A stretch of DNA of 64,000 nucleotides from Microbacterium sp. Root553 (GTDB taxonomy: Bacteria; Actinomycetota; Actinomycetes; Actinomycetales; Microbacteriaceae): assembly GCF_001426995.1 (NCBI RefSeq), contig NZ_LMFY01000003.1:1-64000 (forward strand), written 5' to 3'. Position 1 is the first letter of the stretch. Each line of letters starts with the position of its first letter. A program made the translations under genes and the position numbers. Positions 9,078 through 16,845 of this stretch are shown in pieces. Below the pieces are notes generated by a model, which saw only the letters and a list, made by a program, of their open reading frames with translations, was not told the origin of the DNA and ran no database searches.

Positions 9078-9963
9078 CCTGTGGCCGCGTGCCGGATCCT
9101 GGCCGGCCTTCTCGGTCGGTGCCTGCGCGGATGCCGTGCTCGTCGGCGTTCCCACCTGGCGCACCTCGCTCTCGCCGACCGGCGCGCACGCGACCCCCGC
9201 GGCGATCCGTGACGCGCTGACCCGGTACAGCGCCACGCTCATGGGGCCGCCCGTCGTCGACCTCGCTGGGGCGCTGCGCGTGCTCGACGCCGGTGATGTC
9301 GTCGAGCCGGACGGCGACGCGGGGATCGCTGCGAGCGTCGCGCGCGTGCACGAACTCGCGGAGTCCGCCCGTCTCGTGATCGCTCTCGGCGGCGACAACG
9401 CTCTGACCTATCCGGTCGCACGGGGCGCACGGGCCACCGGGTTGATCACGATCGATGCCCATTTCGACCTGCGCGACGGGGTGTCGAACGGGTCGCCGGT
9501 GCGGCGCCTGGTGGAGGACGCCCCGGAGGGCGAGCGGATCGACCCGACGAGGATCGTCCAGATCGGGATCGCGGACTTCGCGAACTCCGCGGCCTACGCC
9601 GCACGAGCCGCCGAGTGGGGCATCCGCGTGATCACGCTCGACGAGGTCAGGCGCCGGGGCATCGACGATGTGGTCGCCGAAGCGACGAGCATCGCAGGAA
9701 GCGGCGCGGACGCCCGCATCCATCTCGATGTCGACGTCGACGCGGCCGACCGCGCCGCGGCACCGGGGTGCCCCGCGAGCGTGCCCGGGGGCTTCGCGGC
9801 GTGGGAGCTGCGCGCCCTCGTCCGCTCGATCGTCGCGGATGCGCGCGTCGCGAGCGCTGACATCGCCGAGGTCGACGCGACCGCCGACACCGATGACATG
9901 CGTACGGTCAGGCTCGCCGCGCTCTGCGTGCTCGAGATGCTCGCGGGCCTCGCCGCGCGCTGA
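9058..9963 (+). CDS. hutG: Formimidoylglutamase-type arginase-family hydrolase
   Basis: Last hut enzyme by position, expected to hydrolyse N-formimidoyl-L-glutamate to glutamate and formamide. The 301-residue protein belongs to the arginase/agmatinase/formimidoylglutamase family. Manganese-binding motifs are DAHFD at 133-137 and DVD at 224-226 followed by AAD. The first metal motif reads GGDN (N114) where most of the family has GGDH. The start at 9058 overlaps hutI by 20 bases; the longer frame from 9010 reads through more of hutI. The choice of HutG over a deiminase-type enzyme rests on fold and operon position. Confidence 0.88.
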   Translation: MALSHDDLWPRAGSWPAFSVGACADAVLVGVPTWRTSLSPTGAHATPAAIRDALTRYSATLMGPPVVDLAGALRVLDAGDVVEPDGDAGIAASVARVHELAESARLVIALGGDNALTYPVARGARATGLITIDAHFDLRDGVSNGSPVRRLVEDAPEGERIDPTRIVQIGIADFANSAAYAARAAEWGIRVITLDEVRRRGIDDVVAEATSIAGSGADARIHLDVDVDAADRAAAPGCPASVPGGFAAWELRALVRSIVADARVASADIAEVDATADTDDMRTVRLAALCVLEMLAGLAAR

Positions 9964-9979
9964 GGGCCTCTCAGTCGCG

Positions 9980-9996
9980 GAGCGTCCACGACGCTC
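9980..9996. terminator. Possible hairpin terminator after hutG
   Basis: A short inverted repeat GAGCGT-CCACG-ACGCTC sits in the 41-base gap between hutG and the convergent membrane-protein gene. It has no T run on either side, so it is only a weak candidate. Confidence 0.35.
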
Positions 9997-10004
9997 GGCG
10001 CGGC

Positions 10005-10409
10005 TCAGAAGAACAGCATGGCCTTGTACGCGATGATCGACGAGACCACGGCGAGAACGATGATGAGCCCCGTCGCAGCCAGCGGCACCACCCAGACCTT
10101 CGGGCGGCGGCGCAGCAGGATGATGAGCGCCATGCTCGCGAGCTGGATGATCCCGGCGGCGATCATGAAACCTTGGAAGTTGTAGCCGAGGAGGTCCCAA
10201 TCGCAGTTCGGCGCGCAAGCCGGGGTCGAGATCCCGAGGAATCCCACCCAGAACACCGCTGCCATCGCGGCGAGGAGTTGAACGCTCCACGCGACGAGGC
10301 TCGCCCAGTACTCGGGGGCCGGTCGAGGCCGGAGTCCGAGGCCGATGGCGGTTGCGATCCCGAGTGCCAGCAGAGCGATCAGCGCGGCCGCACGGAAGAG
10401 CGCGATCAT
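10005..10409 (-). CDS. Small membrane protein, function unknown
   Basis: A 134-residue protein with four likely membrane helices (about residues 5-26, 34-56, 73-94 and 103-125). A loop between helices 2 and 3 holds two cysteines in TPACAPNCDWD that may form a disulfide outside the cell. The start is the ATG at 10409, which overlaps the stop of the preceding membrane-protein gene as ATGA. I do not recognise a family. It probably works with the upstream gene product, which has a similar cysteine-bearing loop. Confidence 0.7.
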   Translation of the reverse strand: MIALFRAAALIALLALGIATAIGLGLRPRPAPEYWASLVAWSVQLLAAMAAVFWVGFLGISTPACAPNCDWDLLGYNFQGFMIAAGIIQLASMALIILLRRRPKVWVVPLAATGLIIVLAVVSSIIAYKAMLFF

Positions 10410-11131
10410 CTGCCGGTTCTCCCACGCGGCGTTCCAGGCCGTCGAGGCCGACGCAACCCCGGGCCCGCGGTGGTCTCGACTGCGCTCGCGCGGATGGTCG
10501 ACGCGGCGAGCAGCCCCACAGCCGGGATGATGTTGAGGCTCAGCCCTGGCTGCAGAACGGCCGCGACGATCAGCAGAATCGTCGCCACGATCCCCAGAAT
10601 CCACGAGAGCGGTTCCGTCGGCACAAGGCTCAACAGGCCCAAGGCGACGCCGAGCACGCTGACGAGCGCTGCAGGGCCGAGCGCCTCCAGCCAGTACTCG
10701 GCGCCCGTCATGGGTGCGTACTGATCCTGAACATTCGTCGCCGACCCGTACCAGGTCAGCCCGAGCACCCACGCGGCGGAAACGGCTGCGAGAATCACGA
10801 GCGCCGGACGCGCCTGTCGAGAGGGGCGGACGAGCAGAGCGATGAGGCAACCGGAGAGCACGACAGTGAGCCACCCGATGGCGAGGATGCCTGCGATGCC
10901 GAGGTACCCGATCCCGTCGCTGCAGGTCCAGGTCCCCGCTCCCTCAGAGCCCGGGGGCTGCATCCCGCAGTTGTGGTGCAACTGGTCCCGCACGAGATCC
11001 ACGGCGGAGCCCGCGAGGACGAAGGCGATGATGCCGCTGGCCAGCACAGCGAGTCCTGCGACGACTTGCTGCCGAGTACCCCGACTCGCTCGTCGTCGAT
11101 CTGGACGGGGGGATGCGACAGCGGCGGCCAT
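10406..11131 (-). CDS. Membrane protein, function unknown
   Basis: A 241-residue protein with six or so hydrophobic segments. After the first helix (about 24-45) comes an outer loop with HHNCGMQPPGSEGAGTWTCSDG, again two cysteines. The C terminus is basic and Pro/Arg-rich. The start at 11131 is the second possible start; a GTG at 11155 is in frame and neither has a clear ribosome-binding site. The overlap with the downstream gene suggests one operon of two paired membrane proteins. No family is recognised. Confidence 0.6.
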   Translation of the reverse strand: MAAAVASPRPDRRRASRGTRQQVVAGLAVLASGIIAFVLAGSAVDLVRDQLHHNCGMQPPGSEGAGTWTCSDGIGYLGIAGILAIGWLTVVLSGCLIALLVRPSRQARPALVILAAVSAAWVLGLTWYGSATNVQDQYAPMTGAEYWLEALGPAALVSVLGVALGLLSLVPTEPLSWILGIVATILLIVAAVLQPGLSLNIIPAVGLLAASTIRASAVETTAGPGLRRPRRPGTPRGRTGR

Positions 11132-11197
11132 AGGTGAGGACCCTAGCAACTGCACCTGATGCGCGTGGCGCTGGGATCCTCGTGTTCGGGCCCGGTC

Positions 11198-11367
11198 TCA
11201 GAGGTCGGCAGCCCTGTTCAGCTCTGCGAGTCTTTCGCCCGGGGTCCCCGTGAGCGTCACGATCGGCGGCGCATCACCGGCGCGTTCGAGGTCGTATGCG
11301 CGGCGCGGAAGTCGGAGACCAGCGTGCTCTTGCCGCTCGCATGAGTGCCCGACACGACGATGTGCAC
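11198..11367 (-). pseudogene. Deleted P-loop NTPase remnant
   Basis: Starting from a GTG at 11367, three bases after the stop of the DUF445 gene, the minus strand encodes VHIVVSGTHASGKSTLVSDF. This is a complete Walker A motif (GTHASGKST) at a natural protein start. The frame closes after 36 codons. In another frame the sequence continues as an acidic segment followed by TLTGTPGERLAELNRAADL and a stop at 11198, which looks like the tail of the same kind of protein. A full-length ATPase would need at least 100 more residues, so an internal deletion with frameshift is the simplest reading. Confidence 0.7.
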
Positions 11368-11370
11368 GAC

Positions 11371-12648
11371 TCAGACCCCGGGGATCAGCAGATGGGCGAT
11401 CGCGAAGATCGCGAGGCCCGCGAGGGCGCCGACGAAGGTGCCGTTCAGGCGGATGTACTGCAGGTCGCGGCCGACCATGAGCTCGATCTTCTCGGTGGTC
11501 TCTACCGGGTCCCAGCGCTCGACGGTGTCGGTGATGATCGACGCGATGTCGTGGCGGTAGCGGTCGACGAGGAACACCGCGGCGTCCGACACCCAGGTGT
11601 CGACACGGTGCTGCAGCGCGGCATCCGTCGTCAGCCTGTCGCCGACCTCCTGCAGAGCCTGCGCCGCACGCACGCGCAGCCCGCTCTCGGGGTCGGCGAG
11701 AGCGGTGAGCAGTCCGTTCTTCGCGGTGTTCCAGGCCTCGGCGGCGAGGGCGCCGACTCGGGGACTGTCGAACAGCGACGACTTCGCGTTCTCGAGCTTC
11801 TCGCGCGTCGCCGGGTCGTTCTGGAGGCTGTCGGCGAGGCGCGCGAGGTACCCGTCGACGGCGATGCGCGCCGGATGCGTCGGGTCGGCCTGCACCGCGC
11901 GGACGAACTTGACCGCCTCGTTGTAGGCGGTGTCGTCGACGAATCGATGCGCGAGCTTCGGCACCCAGCCGGGCACCCGACGGGAGATGAGTCCCGAGAA
12001 CGACTCTGCGTTGGCGTCCAGCCACCGGGCGATGCTGTCGGCGGCGAGGTCGACGGCACCGTGGTGGGCGTCGGCCTCGACGATCTTCTCGAGCCAGGTG
12101 CCGGCCGGCGGACCCCACTCGGGCGAGACGAGGTGCTCGCGGGCGAGGTCGGTGATGAGGTCGCGCACGTCGTCGTCGCTGAGCGCGTTGAGCACGGCCG
12201 TCGCGATGGTCGCGCCCTCGGCCGCCACCCGCTCGGCGTGGGCGGGGTCGCGCAGCCACTCGCCTCCGCGTTTCGCGATCTCGGTGCTGGCGAGCTTGGT
12301 GCGCACCACGCTGCCTTCGAGGAAGTTGGTCTCGACGAACTCGCCGAGCGTGCGTCCGATCTCGTCCTTGCGGCTGGGGATGATCGCGGTGTGCGGGATG
12401 GGCAAGCCGAGCGGACGGCGGAACAGCGCGGTCACGGCGAACCAGTCGGCGAGGGCACCGACCATTCCGCCCTCCGCAGCGGCCCGCACATAGCCCAGCC
12501 ACGGCTGCCGCTCCTGCAGCGCGAACGCGATCACGAACACGACCGCCATGAAGATCAGCGCGCCGAGGGCCACGGCCTTCATGCGGCGCAGGGCACGCAG
12601 GCGTTCCTGATCGGCGGGAGAGAGGAGAGCCCTCGGTGTGCGCGGCAT
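11371..12648 (-). CDS. DUF445 (YjiN-type) membrane-anchored protein
   Basis: A 425-residue protein of the DUF445 family. After a basic N terminus there is a membrane helix at about 24-44, then the family signature GGMVGALADWFAVTALFRRPLGLPIPHTAIIP near 60-90. A long charged, largely helical region follows, and a second hydrophobic helix lies at the C terminus (GALAGLAIFAIAHLLI). The family is widespread but its function is not established. The DNA between 12649 and 12729 upstream should hold its promoter. The P-loop remnant directly downstream may once have been cotranscribed. Confidence 0.88.
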   Translation of the reverse strand: MPRTPRALLSPADQERLRALRRMKAVALGALIFMAVVFVIAFALQERQPWLGYVRAAAEGGMVGALADWFAVTALFRRPLGLPIPHTAIIPSRKDEIGRTLGEFVETNFLEGSVVRTKLASTEIAKRGGEWLRDPAHAERVAAEGATIATAVLNALSDDDVRDLITDLAREHLVSPEWGPPAGTWLEKIVEADAHHGAVDLAADSIARWLDANAESFSGLISRRVPGWVPKLAHRFVDDTAYNEAVKFVRAVQADPTHPARIAVDGYLARLADSLQNDPATREKLENAKSSLFDSPRVGALAAEAWNTAKNGLLTALADPESGLRVRAAQALQEVGDRLTTDAALQHRVDTWVSDAAVFLVDRYRHDIASIITDTVERWDPVETTEKIELMVGRDLQYIRLNGTFVGALAGLAIFAIAHLLIPGV

Positions 12649-12729
12649 GACGTCATCCTTTCACGCGGGCAGTGGCGAGAGCCCGGGCTCTCGGAATCCG
12701 CGCTCCGTCGTGCCGGACCTCGGGCGCTG

Positions 12730-12747
12730 TGTAGTACCATCACTACA
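12730..12747. promoter_or_regulatory. Palindromic operator of the toxin-antitoxin pair
   Basis: TGTAGT-ACCATC-ACTACA is a perfect 6-bp inverted repeat with a 6-base spacer. It lies 20 bases before the antitoxin start codon. Phd/YefM antitoxins bind such short palindromes to repress their own operon, so this is the expected autoregulatory site. The -10 element probably overlaps it. Confidence 0.75.
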
Positions 12748-12766
12748 TTCCGAATCGAGGTGCATC

Positions 12767-13051
12767 GTGTTCACCATGACCGCTCGTGAGTTCAACCAGT
12801 CCGTGGCGCGGGCGCAGCGCGTCGCCGATGATCAGCCCGTGATGATCACGAAGCGCGGCGAGCCCGCGTACGTGCTGCTCTCGATCGACGAATACGACCG
12901 GCTCGCCCCGGCCCGGCCCCGGTCGATTCTCGAATTCCTCGCGATGTCGGCGGAAGACCTCGCAGGCGACGACGGCGAGTTCGATCGCATCATCGACGAG
13001 GTCGTCGCCGACAGGAAGAAGGACCTCGGTCGTCCTCCGATCGAGTTCTGA
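12767..13051 (+). CDS. Antitoxin, Phd/YefM family
   Basis: A 94-residue antitoxin. The N terminus reads MFTMTAREFNQSVARA, the usual beginning of Phd/YefM DNA-binding domains, followed by PVMITKRGEPAYVLLSIDEYDRL. The acidic C-terminal tail (ILEFLAMSAEDLAGDDGEF onward) is the likely toxin-binding region. The GTG at 12767 is chosen because GAGG lies 6 bases upstream; the ATG at 12776 is too far from it. The toxin gene follows after 3 bases. Confidence 0.9.
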   Translation: MFTMTAREFNQSVARAQRVADDQPVMITKRGEPAYVLLSIDEYDRLAPARPRSILEFLAMSAEDLAGDDGEFDRIIDEVVADRKKDLGRPPIEF

Positions 13052-13054
13052 CCG

Positions 13055-13465
13055 ATGTACCTGATCGACACGAACACGTTCTCCGAGGCGAGGCGCGCAA
13101 CAGGCCTCGGCGCCGCCGCGCGCTCCTGGATGGAGAGCGGTGTACCGGAGTCGATCCATATGAGCGCGATCACGGACTACGAGCTGGAGCTCGGCGTCCT
13201 CGCACTTCAGCGTCGCGATCCGCGTCAGGCGCTCGCTCTGCGACGGTGGCTGGACACGCTCCGCCTCGGGCTCGGCTCCCGCATCCTTCCCGTCTCGCCG
13301 GAGATCGCGCGTACGTGCGCCGCTCTCAACGTGCCGGATCGTCGTCCGTGGGCAGACGCGCTCATCGCCGCCACAGCTCTGCACCACGGGCTGACGCTCG
13401 TCACCCGCAATGAGAAGGACTTCGCCATCCCCGGCCTCGCCGTCGTCAATCCGTTCTCGGGCTGA
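13055..13465 (+). CDS. vapC: VapC/FitB-type PIN-domain toxin
   Basis: A 136-residue PIN-domain ribonuclease, predicted to cleave RNA in a metal-dependent way when free of its antitoxin. The acidic active-site set is visible: D5 in YLIDTNTFSE, E43 in DYELELG, D101 in RPWADALIAA and D122 in RNEKDF. It begins 3 bases after the antitoxin stop. Pairing a PIN toxin with a Phd-type antitoxin is common. All catalytic residues are present, so the toxin is probably active. Confidence 0.92.
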   Translation: MYLIDTNTFSEARRATGLGAAARSWMESGVPESIHMSAITDYELELGVLALQRRDPRQALALRRWLDTLRLGLGSRILPVSPEIARTCAALNVPDRRPWADALIAATALHHGLTLVTRNEKDFAIPGLAVVNPFSG

Positions 13466-13494
13466 CGACGGTCGGGGCCGAGTACCCTCGAAGC

Positions 13495-13767
13495 GTGATC
13501 GAAGACATCAAGAAGCGCGCGCTGCATCGCACCAGCATCCTCGAGGGGCAGATGCGCGGAGTCGCGCGGATGATCGAGAGCGAGGAGTACTGCATGGACA
13601 TCATCACGCAGTCCCGCGCGATCCAGCGGTCCCTCGAATCCCTGAATCGACTGCTGCTCGAGAATCACCTGCGCACGCACGTCACGCACATGTTCGAGGA
13701 GGGCGGGGAGGAGCGCGACAAGGCGGTCGACGAACTGCTCAAGGCGTTCGACTTCGACCGCAGGTAG
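13495..13767 (+). CDS. CsoR/RcnR-family metal-responsive repressor
   Basis: A 90-residue all-helical regulator of the DUF156 family. Helix 1 carries HRTSILEGQMRGVARMIE. The metal or thiol site reads C33, then H58 and H62 in NHLRTHV. Copper-type CsoR proteins have Cys-His-Cys at these places, so this set is closer to RcnR/FrmR proteins, which answer to nickel, cobalt or formaldehyde. Translation starts at a GTG. No metal transporter, chaperone or formaldehyde enzyme lies beside it, so its target is unclear; neighbours are the toxin gene and, convergently, the permease gene. Confidence 0.85.
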   Translation: MIEDIKKRALHRTSILEGQMRGVARMIESEEYCMDIITQSRAIQRSLESLNRLLLENHLRTHVTHMFEEGGEERDKAVDELLKAFDFDRR

Positions 13768-13785
13768 CGGCCTCCCCGGCCCCGC

Positions 13786-15333
13786 TCACGTGCGGCCGTC
13801 GAACACCTCGCCCTCCATGGCGTCGTAGCCCTCGGACTGCGGGTCGCCGTGCGACCCGCCCGACAGGGCGTACTCCTCTTCCGGCGAGAGCACCAGGCGG
13901 TGCCGGAAGAACAGTCCGAATCCGAGCAGGATGATCGCGTAGACGATCGCGATCGCGATGATCGCGGGGCCGAAGGTCGGGTTGAGCAGGAATCCGACGA
14001 AGATCAGCGCGGCGATCACGAGGGCGATCACGGCACCCGGGATGCCCCACGGGCTGACATACGGGCGATCGACGTTCGGGAACTTCTTGCGCAGGATGAT
14101 GAACGACACCAGCTGGAGTCCGTAGGCGACGACCGCGCCCCACACGGCGATGTTCAGCACGATCGCACCGGCCACCGTTCCGGCACCCTCCGAGTCGACA
14201 GCGGTGAGCACGTCGAGCACGATCAGGGCGACGAAGCCGATCGCTGCGCCGACGGTGAGCGCGACCCACGGGGTCTGGCGCTTACCGGTGAGCGAGAGGA
14301 AGCGCGGGTAGTACCCGGCCCGGGAGAGCGAGTACATGTTGCGCCCGTAGGCGAACATGATGCCCTGCAGCGATGCCAGCAGGCCGATCAGCGCGAAGAG
14401 CGCGAGCACGGCGGCGAGCTGATCGCCCACGATCGCGCGGAAGCCGTCGAGCAGGGGTTCGCCCGCCGTTCCGGTCGCCTCGGCGCCGATCACTCCGGTG
14501 TTGAGGAACAGCACCAGCAGTCCGGTGACGATGAGGGTGCCGCGGGCCCAGAATCCCGCCTTCGGGATGTCCCGGGTGGGGTTGTGCGACTCCTCCGCGG
14601 CGAGCGGCAGCTCCTCGATGCCGAGGAAGAACCACATCGCGAACGGCAGCGCGAACAGGATCGGCAGGACGCCGTGCGGGAGGAACGCGGTCTGGCCCTC
14701 GTCGGGGACGATGTCCCACAGGGCATCCCACGAGAACGCCCCCGAGAACAGGGCCATGGCGGAGAAGACGAGGATGATGCCGATCGAGATCACCGAGACG
14801 ACGATCGCGAACCGGAAAGAGATCGCGGCGCCCGCGGAGTTCAGCGCGATGAAGACCACGTAGAGAATGAGGTACCAGACCCAGCCGGGGAGTTCGAGTC
14901 CCAGCAGCTCGCTGGTGATGCCGTTCGCATACGACGCCGAGAAGTAGACGATCACCGCCGTGGTGGCGACGTACTCGATGGTCTCGGCCGCACCGGTGAC
15001 GAGGCCGCCCCAGGGGCCCATGGCCGAGCGGGCGAACGAGTAGGCGCCGCCGGTGTGCGGCATCGCCGCCGCCATCTCGCCGATCGCGAAGATCATTCCG
15101 TAGTACATCGCGACGAGGATGGCGAAGGCGATGAGCATCCCGCCGAAGCCCGCGAAGTCGATGCCGAAGTTCCACCCGGAGAAGTCTCCCGAGATCACGG
15201 CGGCGACGGCGAGTCCCCACAGCCCCCAGACGCCGGCGGAGCGCTTCAGGGTGCGCTTCTCGAAATAGTCGCTCCCGGCCCGTGTATAGGTCGCTCCGGC
15301 AACCTTGCGAGATTCACTGCTGTGCTCAGACAT
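13786..15333 (-). CDS. eat: Ethanolamine-type amino acid/amine permease
   Basis: A 515-residue APC-superfamily transporter with about 12 membrane helices. The N-terminal part (YFEKRTLK, then VISGDFSGWNFG) strongly resembles ethanolamine permeases. Other family features are TGGAYSFARSAMGPWGG and EELPLAAEESHNPTRDIP. The start is the ATG at 15333, 5 bases after GGAG. It is divergent from a five-gene cluster able to degrade gamma-glutamylated ethanolamine, which supports the substrate call. A general amino acid substrate remains possible. Its C-terminal tail is long and acidic. Confidence 0.82.
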   Translation of the reverse strand: MSEHSSESRKVAGATYTRAGSDYFEKRTLKRSAGVWGLWGLAVAAVISGDFSGWNFGIDFAGFGGMLIAFAILVAMYYGMIFAIGEMAAAMPHTGGAYSFARSAMGPWGGLVTGAAETIEYVATTAVIVYFSASYANGITSELLGLELPGWVWYLILYVVFIALNSAGAAISFRFAIVVSVISIGIILVFSAMALFSGAFSWDALWDIVPDEGQTAFLPHGVLPILFALPFAMWFFLGIEELPLAAEESHNPTRDIPKAGFWARGTLIVTGLLVLFLNTGVIGAEATGTAGEPLLDGFRAIVGDQLAAVLALFALIGLLASLQGIMFAYGRNMYSLSRAGYYPRFLSLTGKRQTPWVALTVGAAIGFVALIVLDVLTAVDSEGAGTVAGAIVLNIAVWGAVVAYGLQLVSFIILRKKFPNVDRPYVSPWGIPGAVIALVIAALIFVGFLLNPTFGPAIIAIAIVYAIILLGFGLFFRHRLVLSPEEEYALSGGSHGDPQSEGYDAMEGEVFDGRT

Positions 15334-15383
15334 CCGCTCTCCGTTCGCATGCATGCAGGCGCCGGGTGCACCTTGCGGACGAT

Positions 15384-15437
15384 TGTGACAGTCAATGGTG
15401 GTTTCGTCTACCTTTAGACCGAGAGTTGATCTACTCT
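15384..15437. promoter_or_regulatory. Candidate operators between the permease and ligase genes
   Basis: Two elements lie in the 156-base divergent region. TGTGACAGT at 15384-15392 recurs exactly at 19776-19784, just upstream of the FadR-type regulator gene of the same cluster. AGAGT-TGATCT-ACTCT at 15422-15437 is a near-perfect 16-bp palindrome just before the ligase gene. One or both may be binding sites for the cluster's regulator. Confidence 0.45.
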
Positions 15438-15489
15438 GAGGGCGAAGCCGGTCGGCCGACCGCTTCACCGCACGAGAACGGAGCGTCAG

Positions 15490-16845
15490 ATGTCGGGCAA
15501 CCTGAGCATCGAACAGCTGGATGCCGGCATCGCCGCCGGCGAGATCGACACGGTGATCGTGGCCTTCGCTGACGCCCAGGGGCGACTGGTCGGCAAGCGG
15601 GTGTCGGCGCGGCTGTTCCAGGACGACATCCTGTCGCACGGTGCGGAGGCCTGCGACTACCTGCTCTCGGTCGATGTCGACATGAACACGGTCGACGGCT
15701 ACGCGATGTCGGGCTGGGACCGCGGGTACGGCGACATGGTCCTCAAGCCCGACGTCGAGACGATGCGCGACATCCCTTGGCTGGCCGGCACGGCGCTGGT
15801 CATGGCCGACCTGGTCTGGCAGAACGGCGAGCCGGTCGGCCCTTCTCCCCGTGCGATCCTCGACCGCCAGCGCGACCGCCTCGCCGAGCGCGGCTGGACG
15901 GCGTACGCGGGCACCGAGCTGGAGTTCATCGTCTTCGACGACACCTATCGCGAGGCCTGGGCGCGCAGGTACGAGGGGCTGACTCCCGCGACCGACTACA
16001 ACGTCGACTACAACCTGCTCGCCTCCACGCGCATGGAGCCCCTGCTGCGTGACATCCGCAACAGCATGGACGGGGCGGGGCTGTACTGCGAGGGGGTCAA
16101 GGGCGAGTGCAACTTCGGGCAGCAGGAGATCGCGTTCCGCTACGCGGAGGTGCGCGAGACCGCCGACCAGCACGCGATCTACAAGAACGGTGCGAAGGAG
16201 ATCGCCGAGCAGCACGGCAAGGCGCTCACCTTCATGGCGAAGTTCAACGAGCGCGAAGGCAACAGCTGCCACATCCATCTGTCGCTGCGCGACGAGTCGG
16301 GTGCCCCGGTCATGGCCGGCGACGGCGAGCACGGGTTCAGCCCGGTCATGGAGCACTGGATCGCCGGCATCCTGGCCACGCTCCGCGAGTTCACGCTGTT
16401 GTTCGCCCCGAACATCAACTCCTACAAGCGTTTCGCCAAGGGCAGCTTCGCCCCGACGGGCGTGGCATGGGGCATCGACAACCGCACCTGCGCGCTGCGC
16501 GTGGTCGGCTCCGGCTCGGGACTCCGGGTCGAGAACCGCGTGCCGGGCGGAGACGTGAACCCCTACCTCGCCATCTCGGCGATCATCGCAGGCGGGCTGC
16601 ACGGCATCGAGAATGAGCTGCCCCTGCCGGAGCGGTTCACCGGCAACGCCTACGAGGATGCGGTCGACCACCTGCCCACGACGTTACGCGAAGCCGCGAG
16701 GCTGTTCAGCGAGTCGACGATCGCACGGCAGGCGTTCGGCGACGATGTCGTCGAGCACTACCTGAACCAGGCGCGCATCGAGGTCGAGGCCTACGACGCG
16801 GCCGTCACCGACTGGGAGCGCATCCGTGGCTTCGAGCGCCTCTGA
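15490..16845 (+). CDS. Gamma-glutamyl amine ligase (glutamine synthetase-like)
   Basis: A 451-residue type I glutamine-synthetase-fold ligase, predicted to join glutamate to an amine, here probably ethanolamine, with ATP. Fold motifs include GTELEFIVFDD, the metal/ATP site EGVKGECNFGQQEIAFRY, SCHIHLSL, NINSYKRF, NRTCALRV and ENRVPGGDVNPYL. It lacks the C-terminal adenylylation tyrosine region of housekeeping enzymes. GlnA4 of Streptomyces coelicolor is a known gamma-glutamylethanolamide synthetase, while PuuA and GlnA3 act on putrescine-type polyamines. The adjacent ethanolamine-type permease and the absence of a PuuB-like oxidase favour ethanolamine. Its 3' end overlaps the next gene by 20 bases. 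Confidence 0.85.
   Translation: MSGNLSIEQLDAGIAAGEIDTVIVAFADAQGRLVGKRVSARLFQDDILSHGAEACDYLLSVDVDMNTVDGYAMSGWDRGYGDMVLKPDVETMRDIPWLAGTALVMADLVWQNGEPVGPSPRAILDRQRDRLAERGWTAYAGTELEFIVFDDTYREAWARRYEGLTPATDYNVDYNLLASTRMEPLLRDIRNSMDGAGLYCEGVKGECNFGQQEIAFRYAEVRETADQHAIYKNGAKEIAEQHGKALTFMAKFNEREGNSCHIHLSLRDESGAPVMAGDGEHGFSPVMEHWIAGILATLREFTLLFAPNINSYKRFAKGSFAPTGVAWGIDNRTCALRVVGSGSGLRVENRVPGGDVNPYLAISAIIAGGLHGIENELPLPERFTGNAYEDAVDHLPTTLREAARLFSESTIARQAFGDDVVEHYLNQARIEVEAYDAAVTDWERIRGFERL

Larger units (their letters stand above)
12767..13465 (+). other. Type II toxin-antitoxin operon
   Basis: The antitoxin and PIN-domain toxin genes are spaced by 3 bases and preceded by a perfect palindrome at 12730-12747. 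The set looks complete and active. Antitoxin comes first, as usual. It stands at the end of a small accessory-looking region that also holds a deleted NTPase gene. Confidence 0.88.

Noticed and set aside
13786..15333. Urocanate or histidine transporter belonging to the hut genes
   Set aside because: It is 4 kb from the hut operon, is divergent from the amine ligase cluster, and its N-terminal motifs resemble ethanolamine permeases.
15334..16671. Extension of the permease frame to 961 codons
   Set aside because: The extra part is antisense to the ligase gene and lacks similarity. GGAG and ATG at 15333 mark a normal start.
15490..16845. Housekeeping glutamine synthetase
   Set aside because: The gene is embedded in an amine catabolic cluster and the protein differs from GlnA1-type enzymes at the adenylylation region, so a gamma-glutamyl amine ligase is preferred.
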